A DNA stretch of 63,713 nt from Deltaproteobacteria bacterium. Lineage in GTDB: Bacteria > Desulfobacterota > Desulfobacteria > Desulfobacterales > SURF-15. The notes below the pieces were generated by a model that did not search any database, had not been told where the DNA came from, and saw nothing but the letters and a program-made list of their open reading frames with translations. Numbering within the stretch: the first letter of the stretch is position 1; the number at the start of each line of letters is the position of its first letter. The translations under genes and the position numbers were made by a program. Where the stretch lies: the NCBI GenBank assembly GCA_019309565.1, contig JAFDFZ010000011.1:1-63713 (forward strand), written 5' to 3'. Below, in pieces: positions 51,599-59,461 of this stretch.

Positions 51599-53308
51599 TT
51601 ATAAAGAGGGTTTGGCGGCTCGTTTTGCCAGCTCTTCGGATCTTAATTCTTTGCGAAGAATCTTTCCGATGGTGTTTTTAGGAAGCTCGTCTCTGAACTC
51701 GATTTCAGTTGGAAGTTTGTATTTGGCCAGTTGTGTGGCGCAATAGGTGATCAGCTCCTCTGTGGTGGCGCTTTCCCCTTCCTTCAATACGATAAAGGCT
51801 TTAACGGCTTCTCCCCAGCGCGGATAAGGAATACCGACACAGCAGGCTTCTTTTACTTTAGAATGTTCGTATAAGACCTCTTCCACATCCCTTGGATAGA
51901 TATTGTACCCTCCGGATATGATCATGTCTTTCTTTCGATCGATGATATAAAAATATCCGTCTTCATCCATCCTGGCGATATCACCCGTATACAACCACCC
52001 GTTCCTTAAGGTTGCAGCGGTCTCTTGCGGCATATTCCAGTAGCCTTTCATGACCTGAGGGCCCTTTATGATCAACTCCCCGGCATCACCCACGGGGATA
52101 TCGGTTGTACCGGAGTCCAGATCAACAACACGGCAGTCTGTATCCGGTATGGGAAAGCCGATGCTGCCAACTTTTCGTTTTCCCTCTCCAAACGGGTTGA
52201 TGTGGGTTACGGGAGCGGCTTCCGTCAAACCGTATCCCTCTACAATTACGGCTCCTGTTTTATGTTCAAACTCCCGGATGATTTCAACCGGCAGTGGTGC
52301 GCTTCCGGAAAAGCAGCCCTGAATGGAGGTTAGATCGGTTTTGGAAATATCCGGATGGTTCAATATTCCGATGTACATGGTTGGAACCATAGGAGCAAAG
52401 GTGGGCTTATACCTTCGGATGGCCTCAAGCAATGCTTGGGGTTGAGGTTTTGGAACCAGAATGTTGGAGCAGCCCATTACGACAGAAAAAATCATGGAAG
52501 TTGAAAGCCCGAATACATGAAAAAAGGGCAGCGCCCCCAGCATGACTTCCTTTCCTACCCTGAAATCAGGAAACCACGCGGCAATTTGCTGAACCTGTTT
52601 GCTTAAGTTTCCGTGCGTCAGTATTACACCCTTGTAAACACCGGTGGTCCCGCCGGTGTACTGGCACATGGCAACATCGTCAAAGGAAATCTCGACTTTT
52701 GGAAAGGCAGGAAATTGTTCTGAGAGCACAGAGGTCCATCGGTAAACATCATCGGCTGGTTTAACCGATGCCGCCATACCCTTTTGTCTGGCAAAGAGCC
52801 TGAACAATATCTTCTTGGCAAACGGAAGATAATCGCCAATGGAAGTATAGACGATTTTTTCAATGGAGGTCTTTGCTCTGAGATCGATCATTCGATTGGC
52901 AAGCAGATCCAGTGTAATCAGCACCTTCGCTCCGGAATCATTGAATTGATAGGCCAGTTCCCGGTCTGTATACAGCGGATTGTTCATTACGGCGACAGCA
53001 CCCAGTTTTAGGATGGAAAAATAGCTTACAACACAGGGTATGAGATTAGGCAGTAATACGGCCACCCGGTCTGCCTTTCGCAAACCGAATCCATAAAGGC
53101 AGGCGGCGAATCGATCCACCATATGTTTAAGCTGGTCATAGGAAATACGATACCCTTGAAACACAAGCGCTGTGTTGTCCGGAAACCGCTTAGCAGTCCT
53201 GTCCAGCATATCCGGCAGACACACCTGCTCATAATCGATGGTTTCTGGAACGCCCTTTTGATAATGCCGAAGCCAGGGCTTATCCTGATAGCAAACCTGA
53301 GGAGCCAT
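51599..53308 (-). CDS. fadD: Long-chain fatty acid-CoA ligase
   Basis: A 569-residue AMP-forming ligase with YTGGTTGVYKGVILTH (P loop), VEGYGLTEAAPVTH, GWLYTGDIARMDEDGYFYII and GGYNIYPRDVEEVLYEH, and the C-terminal catalytic Lys in PKNTIGKILRKEL. It activates fatty acids to acyl-CoA at the membrane before beta-oxidation. It is on the opposite strand from its neighbours: convergent with the acyl-CoA dehydrogenase and divergent from the FeS oxidoreductase, sharing with the latter a 260-bp gap that contains a FadR-type palindrome. Confidence 0.94.
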   Translation of the reverse strand: MAPQVCYQDKPWLRHYQKGVPETIDYEQVCLPDMLDRTAKRFPDNTALVFQGYRISYDQLKHMVDRFAACLYGFGLRKADRVAVLLPNLIPCVVSYFSILKLGAVAVMNNPLYTDRELAYQFNDSGAKVLITLDLLANRMIDLRAKTSIEKIVYTSIGDYLPFAKKILFRLFARQKGMAASVKPADDVYRWTSVLSEQFPAFPKVEISFDDVAMCQYTGGTTGVYKGVILTHGNLSKQVQQIAAWFPDFRVGKEVMLGALPFFHVFGLSTSMIFSVVMGCSNILVPKPQPQALLEAIRRYKPTFAPMVPTMYIGILNHPDISKTDLTSIQGCFSGSAPLPVEIIREFEHKTGAVIVEGYGLTEAAPVTHINPFGEGKRKVGSIGFPIPDTDCRVVDLDSGTTDIPVGDAGELIIKGPQVMKGYWNMPQETAATLRNGWLYTGDIARMDEDGYFYIIDRKKDMIISGGYNIYPRDVEEVLYEHSKVKEACCVGIPYPRWGEAVKAFIVLKEGESATTEELITYCATQLAKYKLPTEIEFRDELPKNTIGKILRKELRSEELAKRAAKPSL

Positions 53309-53420
53309 AATTCCTCTCTTCCTGTTTTTAAGCCGCCCCCTGTTATTCTCTTATATTAAATAACCCGAGTCATGGTTGGCCTTGCCCCGGGAAATTGCAG
53401 GCCGTAAGCTGTCCCCATTT

Positions 53421-53471
53421 TTGACTTGACGGACTGCTCAAGGTTTAATAAATTGAATGAGCATTCATTCA
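53421..53471 (+). promoter_or_regulatory. Promoter with FadR-type operator before the FeS oxidoreductase gene
   Basis: TTGACT (53421-53426), a 17-base spacer and TTTAAT (53444-53449) make a good plus-strand promoter. Five bases on, TGAATGA-GCAT-TCATTCA (53454-53471) repeats the 18-bp palindrome found before the TetR gene, placed about the start point of transcription. The divergent fadD start is 145 bp away and may be co-regulated. Confidence 0.75.
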
Positions 53472-53568
53472 GTTGATTAGGACGACAGGGGATCATTTCT
53501 GTATTGTCCATTGCCGGGTTGAATGGTAAGAATGATAAAATAGAAAAAGAGTTTAATAAAGAACAAAT

Positions 53569-55656
53569 ATGGAAAATGCACTCATTTCTCCTGCAAAGGC
53601 ATCGGTTTTTACGATTCCCACCATTGTGTTTTCGATTCTTATCCCACTTGTCGGCGTTGGCATCTTTGTGTTTATCATTTACAAACGGCTTGTGCCATTG
53701 TTGAATGGCGCACCTGACCCGCGCAATGATCACATTTTACAGCGCCTTGTCAAAACCTACCTGCTGCCGCACCATCGCATGCCCAGGTACATGCTGGCAA
53801 GCACAATTCATATCACGATCATGTCCGGTTTCATTGTTTTGGCGCTGCGCTGGATTACGTTGCCGCTTCTTGGAATCTGGGATGGCTTTGTGCTGCCGGG
53901 GCTTGCAGGTGTATTCGGAAATATTTATGCCAACATCAAAGATCTTGTTGCCAGCATTGTTTTAATTGCATCTGTATTCGCCATTTTCCGCAGAGGGTTT
54001 TTTAAGCCCAAGCGATATGCAGTGCCACCTCGCTACGGGAAGGATCGATCCTGGGAAACCATTGTGTTGCTGGGGTTGATTGCCGTTTTGATGTTATCCG
54101 ACATGTTCTTTCAAGGAAGCCTTGTTGCAGCCCGCATGCAAAAGGCATACGAGACCGAAATTCTGATCCCCGGCACAGGAATTTGGTTCGTTATCCTTCT
54201 CTTATCAGCCAGCTCCCACCAGCTATTGCAACAGGTTCATCTTGCAGCGTATTATGTTCACGAGGTTGTGTTCTTCTTTATGTTATGCTTTCTTCCTTTT
54301 GGAAGATTTTTTCATCTGCTAACCGCATTGCCAACTCTGTTTTCCATGAAGCTTAACAAGGGCACCGTAAAACCGGTTCGATGGGGCCTGTCCGAGCAGC
54401 AGATCGAAGCTCTTGACTCATTCGGCGTCAAGCGGTTTGAAGATTTTACATGGAAGCATATGCTGGATTTTTATTCCTGTGCGGATTGCGGGCGGTGCTC
54501 TGAACATTGTCCGGCCAATGCCGTGGGAAGACCGCTCTCTCCCCGGTTCATCTCAATAAAGTCTCGCGATTATTGCTTCCACACATACCCCATCCTTGGA
54601 AACAGCCGAAACGGCCATAAACTGATCGGAAACGTGCTGGAAGAAGACGAAATCTGGTCCTGCACCACCTGCGGAGCATGTGAAGAAGAATGTCCTCTGG
54701 TGATCGAGTATATCGATAAAATAGTAGACCTGCGACGGGGCATGGTGGATGAGGGGATCGTTCCCCAATCCCTGCAAAAACCGCTTCAGGCTCTTGAAAA
54801 AAGAGGCAACCCTTATGGCATCTCAGAAAGAAAACGAGCAGACTGGATCGGGGGACTGCCCGAGGAACACAGCGTAAAACGGCTGGATAAGGCAGGCGAA
54901 TCGGCAGATGTGCTGTATTTCGTGGACAGTGTCACCTCCTATGATGACACTACACAGGAAATTGCAAGAGCCACAGTAACCCTATTACACGCTGCGAGCG
55001 CCGATTTTGGCATCTTAGGAGCTGCAGAAAAAGACAGCGGACATGAAGTAAGACGGTTTGGCGAGGAAATGCTGTTCTGGGAGCTGAGAGACAGCAATAC
55101 GGAAGCAATCTTGACATCCAAAATAAATCGCATTGTTACTGCCGACCCTCATGCTTACAATGCGCTTAAACACGATTATTCAGATATTCCGCCGGTAGAA
55201 CATGTCTGCCAATTTGTAATGGCCGCTATCAATGAAGGGAAAATCCGTCTTAAGGCCTGTGAACGTCCCGATCGGGTATTCACCTATCATGATCCCTGTT
55301 ATCTTGGCCGCCATAACGGCCTGTATGACATCCCCAGAAATGTCATCGATGCAATCCCGAACCTTAAGCGGGTGGAGATGAAAAAATGCAGAGACCGTTC
55401 CTTTTGCTGCGGCGGGGGAGGGTTGATGCTGTACTATGAGCCCATTGAGGATAAACGGATGGGGCAGCTCAGGGTTGAAATGGCCAAAGAGGCAGGCGCT
55501 ACGGTTATTGTTACGGCTTGTCCATTCTGCATGATAAACATTGAGGATGCCATCAAGACTAGCGGATTGGAAGGGAAAATGGAGGTGGTGGACCTTGTTC
55601 AGTTAGTTGTCCAGCATTTAATTATTGACGTTGAGCGTAGCCGTGATACAGAATAG
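53569..55656 (+). CDS. Membrane FeS oxidoreductase (DUF224/HdrD-like), ETF-to-quinone type
   Basis: A 695-residue protein. The N-terminal part (about 15-270) has roughly six hydrophobic helices with His residues suited to b-type heme, like NarI/HdrE. A cytoplasmic part carries two [4Fe-4S] motifs, CADCGRCSEHCPANAVGRP and CTTCGACEEECPLVIEY. Two CCG-type segments follow (HDPCYLGRHNGLYDI with SFCCGGGGG-type sequence, then ACPFCMINIEDA). This family is found with acyl-CoA dehydrogenases and EtfAB in syntrophs and sulfate reducers and is proposed to carry electrons from ETF to menaquinone. It lies 100 bp before etfB. Confidence 0.88.
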   Translation: MENALISPAKASVFTIPTIVFSILIPLVGVGIFVFIIYKRLVPLLNGAPDPRNDHILQRLVKTYLLPHHRMPRYMLASTIHITIMSGFIVLALRWITLPLLGIWDGFVLPGLAGVFGNIYANIKDLVASIVLIASVFAIFRRGFFKPKRYAVPPRYGKDRSWETIVLLGLIAVLMLSDMFFQGSLVAARMQKAYETEILIPGTGIWFVILLLSASSHQLLQQVHLAAYYVHEVVFFFMLCFLPFGRFFHLLTALPTLFSMKLNKGTVKPVRWGLSEQQIEALDSFGVKRFEDFTWKHMLDFYSCADCGRCSEHCPANAVGRPLSPRFISIKSRDYCFHTYPILGNSRNGHKLIGNVLEEDEIWSCTTCGACEEECPLVIEYIDKIVDLRRGMVDEGIVPQSLQKPLQALEKRGNPYGISERKRADWIGGLPEEHSVKRLDKAGESADVLYFVDSVTSYDDTTQEIARATVTLLHAASADFGILGAAEKDSGHEVRRFGEEMLFWELRDSNTEAILTSKINRIVTADPHAYNALKHDYSDIPPVEHVCQFVMAAINEGKIRLKACERPDRVFTYHDPCYLGRHNGLYDIPRNVIDAIPNLKRVEMKKCRDRSFCCGGGGLMLYYEPIEDKRMGQLRVEMAKEAGATVIVTACPFCMINIEDAIKTSGLEGKMEVVDLVQLVVQHLIIDVERSRDTE

Positions 55657-55759
55657 ATTTCTGCTGTTCTTGACGCTTGGTGTCATCATATCAACTATCT
55701 GTTAGAGATATTTTACTATCTTGAGTAAATAAAATGGGATTTTATTGAGGAGGAGCAAT

Positions 55760-56551
55760 ATGGAAATTTTGGTCTGCGTAAAGAGGGTACCAGACAGCGC
55801 GGAAAATGAAATAGAGGTAAACAAAGACGGTTCGGACATCGAGCGGGAGGATCTCGTGTACTCGGTAAACGAATGGGACAATTATGCTGTGGAAGAAGCC
55901 ATTCAGATCCGGGAGAAAGTGGGTGGTTCGGTAACCGTCGTATCGGTCGGAGATCAAGAGGCCGAAGAGGTGATCCGTCGGCAAATGGCCATGGGTGCGG
56001 ATAAAGGGATACTTTTATCTGACGAGGCGTTTCAAGGCTCCGATGGCAGAGGCATCGCCACGGTGCTTAAAGCTGCGGTTGAAAAAGGCAACTACGATCT
56101 TGTTTTGACCGGAGCCCAGGCAGACGACGGAGCCGGACAGGTGGGAGGGATGCTGGCCGCCATGCTGGATTGGCCTTATGCCTCATTGGTGAATGTTATC
56201 GAGATACTGGATGACAAAAAGATTAAGGTTGGAAGAGAAATCGCCGGTGGAAATCAGGAGATGAATGAGATGGATTTGCCGTGTGTGCTTTCAATCCAGA
56301 CGGGTATCAATGAACCTCGCTATGTGGGTATTCGCGGCATCAGAAAAGTGGCATCCATGGAAATTCCTGTTCTCGGCGCATCAGGGCTTGGGATTCAAAC
56401 AGATATGGTTGGCTCCTCCGGTGCCAGGGTCAAACGGCTTGATTACTTTGTGCGGGAACTGGGAGAGGGTGCGGAAATGCTTGAGGGCAGCACCGAGGAG
56501 ATTGTGGACACACTGGTTGAGCTTCTTAAATCCAAAGGAGGGATCAAATAA
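55760..56551 (+). CDS. etfB: Electron transfer flavoprotein subunit beta
   Basis: A 263-residue EtfB with MEILVCVKRVPDSAENEIEV at the start, the DNYAVEEAIQIRE stretch, an AMP/FAD loop (VLTGAQADDGAGQVGGMLA) and LPCVLSIQTGINEPRYVGIR near the end. With EtfA it takes electrons from acyl-CoA dehydrogenase. ATG 55760 has AGGAGG just upstream. The stop overlaps the etfA start (TAATG). Confidence 0.94.
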   Translation: MEILVCVKRVPDSAENEIEVNKDGSDIEREDLVYSVNEWDNYAVEEAIQIREKVGGSVTVVSVGDQEAEEVIRRQMAMGADKGILLSDEAFQGSDGRGIATVLKAAVEKGNYDLVLTGAQADDGAGQVGGMLAAMLDWPYASLVNVIEILDDKKIKVGREIAGGNQEMNEMDLPCVLSIQTGINEPRYVGIRGIRKVASMEIPVLGASGLGIQTDMVGSSGARVKRLDYFVRELGEGAEMLEGSTEEIVDTLVELLKSKGGIK

Positions 56552-57534
56552 TGTCGGAAGTAATATTTGCATACATTATTCATTCGGATGGTAACTTGGA
56601 TGATACATCCCTTGAGATGGTCACAGCTGCGAAAAAAATCTCTCCGAATGCTTCATTGACGGCTCTTGTTTTTGGATCCGGCCAGACGCTTGACCCTGTC
56701 TGCCAACAGCTTTATGCCGCCTATCAGGAAATATGGAAAATCGATGATCCGGCGCTTGCTTATCCCAATGCGGAGTTGATTCGGCCGTTAATGGTTCGGA
56801 TTCTACCTGAAAACAGCATCGTTTTGGTTCCCCATGAACATTTTGGTATGGATCTTTCCCCCGGGCTTTCGGTAAAACTCGATGTTGCCTATCTTCCTGA
56901 TGCCGTGGATATTCAGGGAGTGGAAAACGGAAGACTTATTGCGGTGCGGGAAGAATACAATGGCCAGGTGAGCACCCATGTGGCCTGTGACATATCAAGG
57001 GGGGCGGTTATCACGATACGCCCGGGAGCCTTTCATGCAGATGAAGCCGGACAGGCCCATGGGCAGGTTGTCGACAAAACAGAAGAGGCCTTAGCAGGGG
57101 GGCCTCCCGAGCAGAGCCGGCGTTTCATCGAACTGGTTCAAGCAGAAGTGGGTGATGTGGACATCACCAGATCAGATGTGCTGGTATCGGTAGGCCGTGG
57201 AATCGAAGATGAAGAAAATCTTGAAATCGTCTCTGAGCTGGCGAACGCCATAGGGGCCGATCTGTCCTGTTCCAGACCCATTGTTGATGCCAAATGGATG
57301 GAAAAATCCCGGCAGGTGGGAACCTCCGGTCAAACCGTAAAACCCAAAGTGTATCTTGCTCTGGGAATCAGCGGCTCTTTCCAGCATATGGGTGGTGTAA
57401 AGGGTGCGCCTTTTATCGTTGCTGTCAACAAAAACCCCAAAGCACCCATATTCCAGTTGGCCGATGTTGGGGTGGTGGCAAATATCATGGAATTTGTACC
57501 CAAACTGACAGAGAAAATAAAAGAAGCGAAATAA
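56551..57534 (+). CDS. etfA: Electron transfer flavoprotein subunit alpha
   Basis: A 327-residue EtfA. Its C-terminal FAD domain has VLVSVGRGIEDEENLEIVSE, the CSRPIVDAKW region, RQVGTSGQTVKPKVYLALG and GISGSFQHMGGVKGAPFIVA, which are the EtfA signature. The N-terminal domain is more divergent (IIHSDGNLDDTSLEMVTAAK). It holds the catalytic FAD of the ETF dimer. No bifurcation partner such as Bcd-CarCDE is adjacent; the FeS oxidoreductase upstream suggests ordinary electron delivery to the quinone pool. Confidence 0.93.
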   Translation: MSEVIFAYIIHSDGNLDDTSLEMVTAAKKISPNASLTALVFGSGQTLDPVCQQLYAAYQEIWKIDDPALAYPNAELIRPLMVRILPENSIVLVPHEHFGMDLSPGLSVKLDVAYLPDAVDIQGVENGRLIAVREEYNGQVSTHVACDISRGAVITIRPGAFHADEAGQAHGQVVDKTEEALAGGPPEQSRRFIELVQAEVGDVDITRSDVLVSVGRGIEDEENLEIVSELANAIGADLSCSRPIVDAKWMEKSRQVGTSGQTVKPKVYLALGISGSFQHMGGVKGAPFIVAVNKNPKAPIFQLADVGVVANIMEFVPKLTEKIKEAK

Positions 57535-57563
57535 CCGAAGCTTTCTAGGCAGACGGAACCACC

Positions 57564-58496
57564 CTAGCGGGTCAATCCAATGATACTTTTGGCAAATTCT
57601 TTGAAAATGGAGGGGTCTAACCTGTTTCCCTCCACTTCGCTTTTCATGATTTTTAATGCGGAAACGGGAAGCATGGGCTCTTTATAAGGCCTCCAGTTGG
57701 TTAAAGCTTCATAGATGTCAACCAGTGCCAGCGCTCTTGAGCTTTCACATAAATCTTTGGCGATTTTTCCATCTGGATAACCCGATCCATCCAGCCTCTC
57801 GTGGTGTTCCAGAGCGCATATGGGTATAATATCATCGAACTTGCAAGATTTTAACATTTTCCAGCCCTTTTTGGGGTGTTGTTTGATGAGCTGAAACTCC
57901 TCGTCGGTCAACTGCCTGGGGGCTATCAGTATTTCGTCCGGAACATCCACTTTGCCCACATCATGAAGCAGCCCCGCCAGGCCCAAAAGCCTCATATCCT
58001 TTTCATTGAATCCAGCATAATATGCATATCCCAAACAAAAAAGCATCACATTGGTAAGATGCAACTGGGTGGTGTAATCCTTAACGGATACCTGCACAAG
58101 ATTCTTGAGAACCTGCGGTGAAGCCAGGTATTCTTCAACCACGATATCGATGGTATCCTTCATATCTTCCAGCACCTCGACTCTTGGCTCGGAAAGGCTG
58201 AGGGCCACTACCTCGGTGATTCTATTTTTCGCCCTGGAAGGATCTTTCTTAAGTTCCCTCTTTAGCTTCTCATTAAGCTCTCTGGTCTTCTCTTTTACCA
58301 AATAGATCCGATCGGCTCTGGAAATATAGAGTTTTTCGGGAAGCTTTCCGAACTTAACCCTGATGGGATCGAACGTTGTGCCTTTTTTCTTGTACAGCCC
58401 GAAGTGCCCCTGGCTTCTGTAATAAACATCAAAATCCAAGTACTTTGTCAGAAGATCCGGATCATCACTTATTTCAAACATATCATCCTTGGCCAT
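57564..58496 (-). CDS. HD-GYP domain protein (putative c-di-GMP phosphodiesterase)
   Basis: A 310-residue protein. The C-terminal HD-GYP domain (about 130-300) shows LLHDVGKVDVPDEIL (HD) and HHERLDGSGYPDGKI (GYP), with the intervening metal-ligand His in IKQHPKKGWKML. The N-terminal 120 residues have no recognised receiver domain; they contain a charged coil (LVKEKTRELNEKLKRELKKD). It probably hydrolyses cyclic di-GMP in the cytoplasm. It is convergent with etfA and alone on its strand. Confidence 0.88.
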   Translation of the reverse strand: MAKDDMFEISDDPDLLTKYLDFDVYYRSQGHFGLYKKKGTTFDPIRVKFGKLPEKLYISRADRIYLVKEKTRELNEKLKRELKKDPSRAKNRITEVVALSLSEPRVEVLEDMKDTIDIVVEEYLASPQVLKNLVQVSVKDYTTQLHLTNVMLFCLGYAYYAGFNEKDMRLLGLAGLLHDVGKVDVPDEILIAPRQLTDEEFQLIKQHPKKGWKMLKSCKFDDIIPICALEHHERLDGSGYPDGKIAKDLCESSRALALVDIYEALTNWRPYKEPMLPVSALKIMKSEVEGNRLDPSIFKEFAKSIIGLTR

Positions 58497-58595
58497 CTGG
58501 ACATACCTGCAGCATGAAGATTTTCTGGTATTAAATGCAAGATCTGTTCCACAACGTTATTCAAAGAAAATTAGCGTCTGCGCCACAGGAGGCAA

Positions 58596-58675
58596 GATGC
58601 TGGATACTTGATGGTGGATACTGGATAACATAAGGATGGTTATCTTTTAAAATCCAGTATCAATAAACCAGCATC
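58596..58675. repeat. Long imperfect palindrome rich in TGGATGCTGG-type units
   Basis: In the 410-bp gap between the HD-GYP and HD genes, GATGCTGG (58596-58603) and ATACTGGAT (58618-58626) are answered by ATCCAGTAT (58652-58660) and CCAGCATC (58668-58675), making a long imperfect hairpin. Short GGATACTGGAT-type units are a recurrent intergenic repeat style in this group of bacteria. The rest of the gap is AT-rich, without a gene. Confidence 0.6.
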
Positions 58676-58906
58676 CAGCAGCATTCCAATAATGAGATCA
58701 CAACGTCTTCTTAAAATTTTTTGCCATAAAAAATAAACAATCCATAAATAAGAAACAAAAAAAGCAATTAAGCTGTAATTCTATATAAAAAGGCTATACG
58801 AGAGAAAAACTCTTCAACCTGACAAAAAATCGAACCCTGCCTTTAAAAACCATATGGCAAAGGTTTTGATGATTTGGTAAAGTGAAATAAAGCTGGGAGG
58901 TAAAGC

Positions 58907-59461
58907 ATGCATCTTCCATCCAAAAAGAAATGCTACCGGCTTATGGTCGAGATGAAAATGATGGATCATATTGTCGCCCACTCCCTGCAGGTCTGCCGGG
59001 TTGCGACCCTTATAGTGGACAGGCTTACAGGGCTTGCCGTACCTCCTGACCGCAGGCTCGTAGTGGTGGCGTCGTTGCTTCATGATATTACGAAAACAAG
59101 AAGCTTTGAAACCGGAGAAAATCACGCATCCACAGGGGGTAAGCTTCTTGTGGATCTTGGCTACCCGCAGGTTGGGGAAGTGATTCGCCAGCATGTACGC
59201 TTAGACACATATACTGTGCTGGGTACCGTGGTTGAGGCAGAGATCGTCAATTATGCAGATAAGCGGGTTCTTCACGATAAAGTGGTAAGCCTTGATGAAC
59301 GAATGGCATATGTTTGTAAACGCTATGGCAACACAATAGACGCCAGGGAACAGCTGAAATGGCTTCAGGATAAAACGGTCACGCTGGAACAAAAACTGTT
59401 CCGGTATCTGCCGTTTTCTCCGGAAGATTTACTCAAACAGCTCAACTCTCGTACTCCGTAA
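58907..59461 (+). CDS. HD-domain phosphohydrolase
   Basis: A 184-residue HDIG-type protein with HSLQVCRVATLIVDRL, ASLLHDITKTRSF (HD pair), ENHASTGGKLL and RQHVRLDTYT, the usual metal-binding His/Asp series. It is a stand-alone hydrolase, probably acting on a nucleotide or a phosphorylated metabolite. GGGAGG precedes the ATG at 58907. Its end overlaps the converging helicase gene by 20 bases. Confidence 0.85.
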   Translation: MHLPSKKKCYRLMVEMKMMDHIVAHSLQVCRVATLIVDRLTGLAVPPDRRLVVVASLLHDITKTRSFETGENHASTGGKLLVDLGYPQVGEVIRQHVRLDTYTVLGTVVEAEIVNYADKRVLHDKVVSLDERMAYVCKRYGNTIDAREQLKWLQDKTVTLEQKLFRYLPFSPEDLLKQLNSRTP

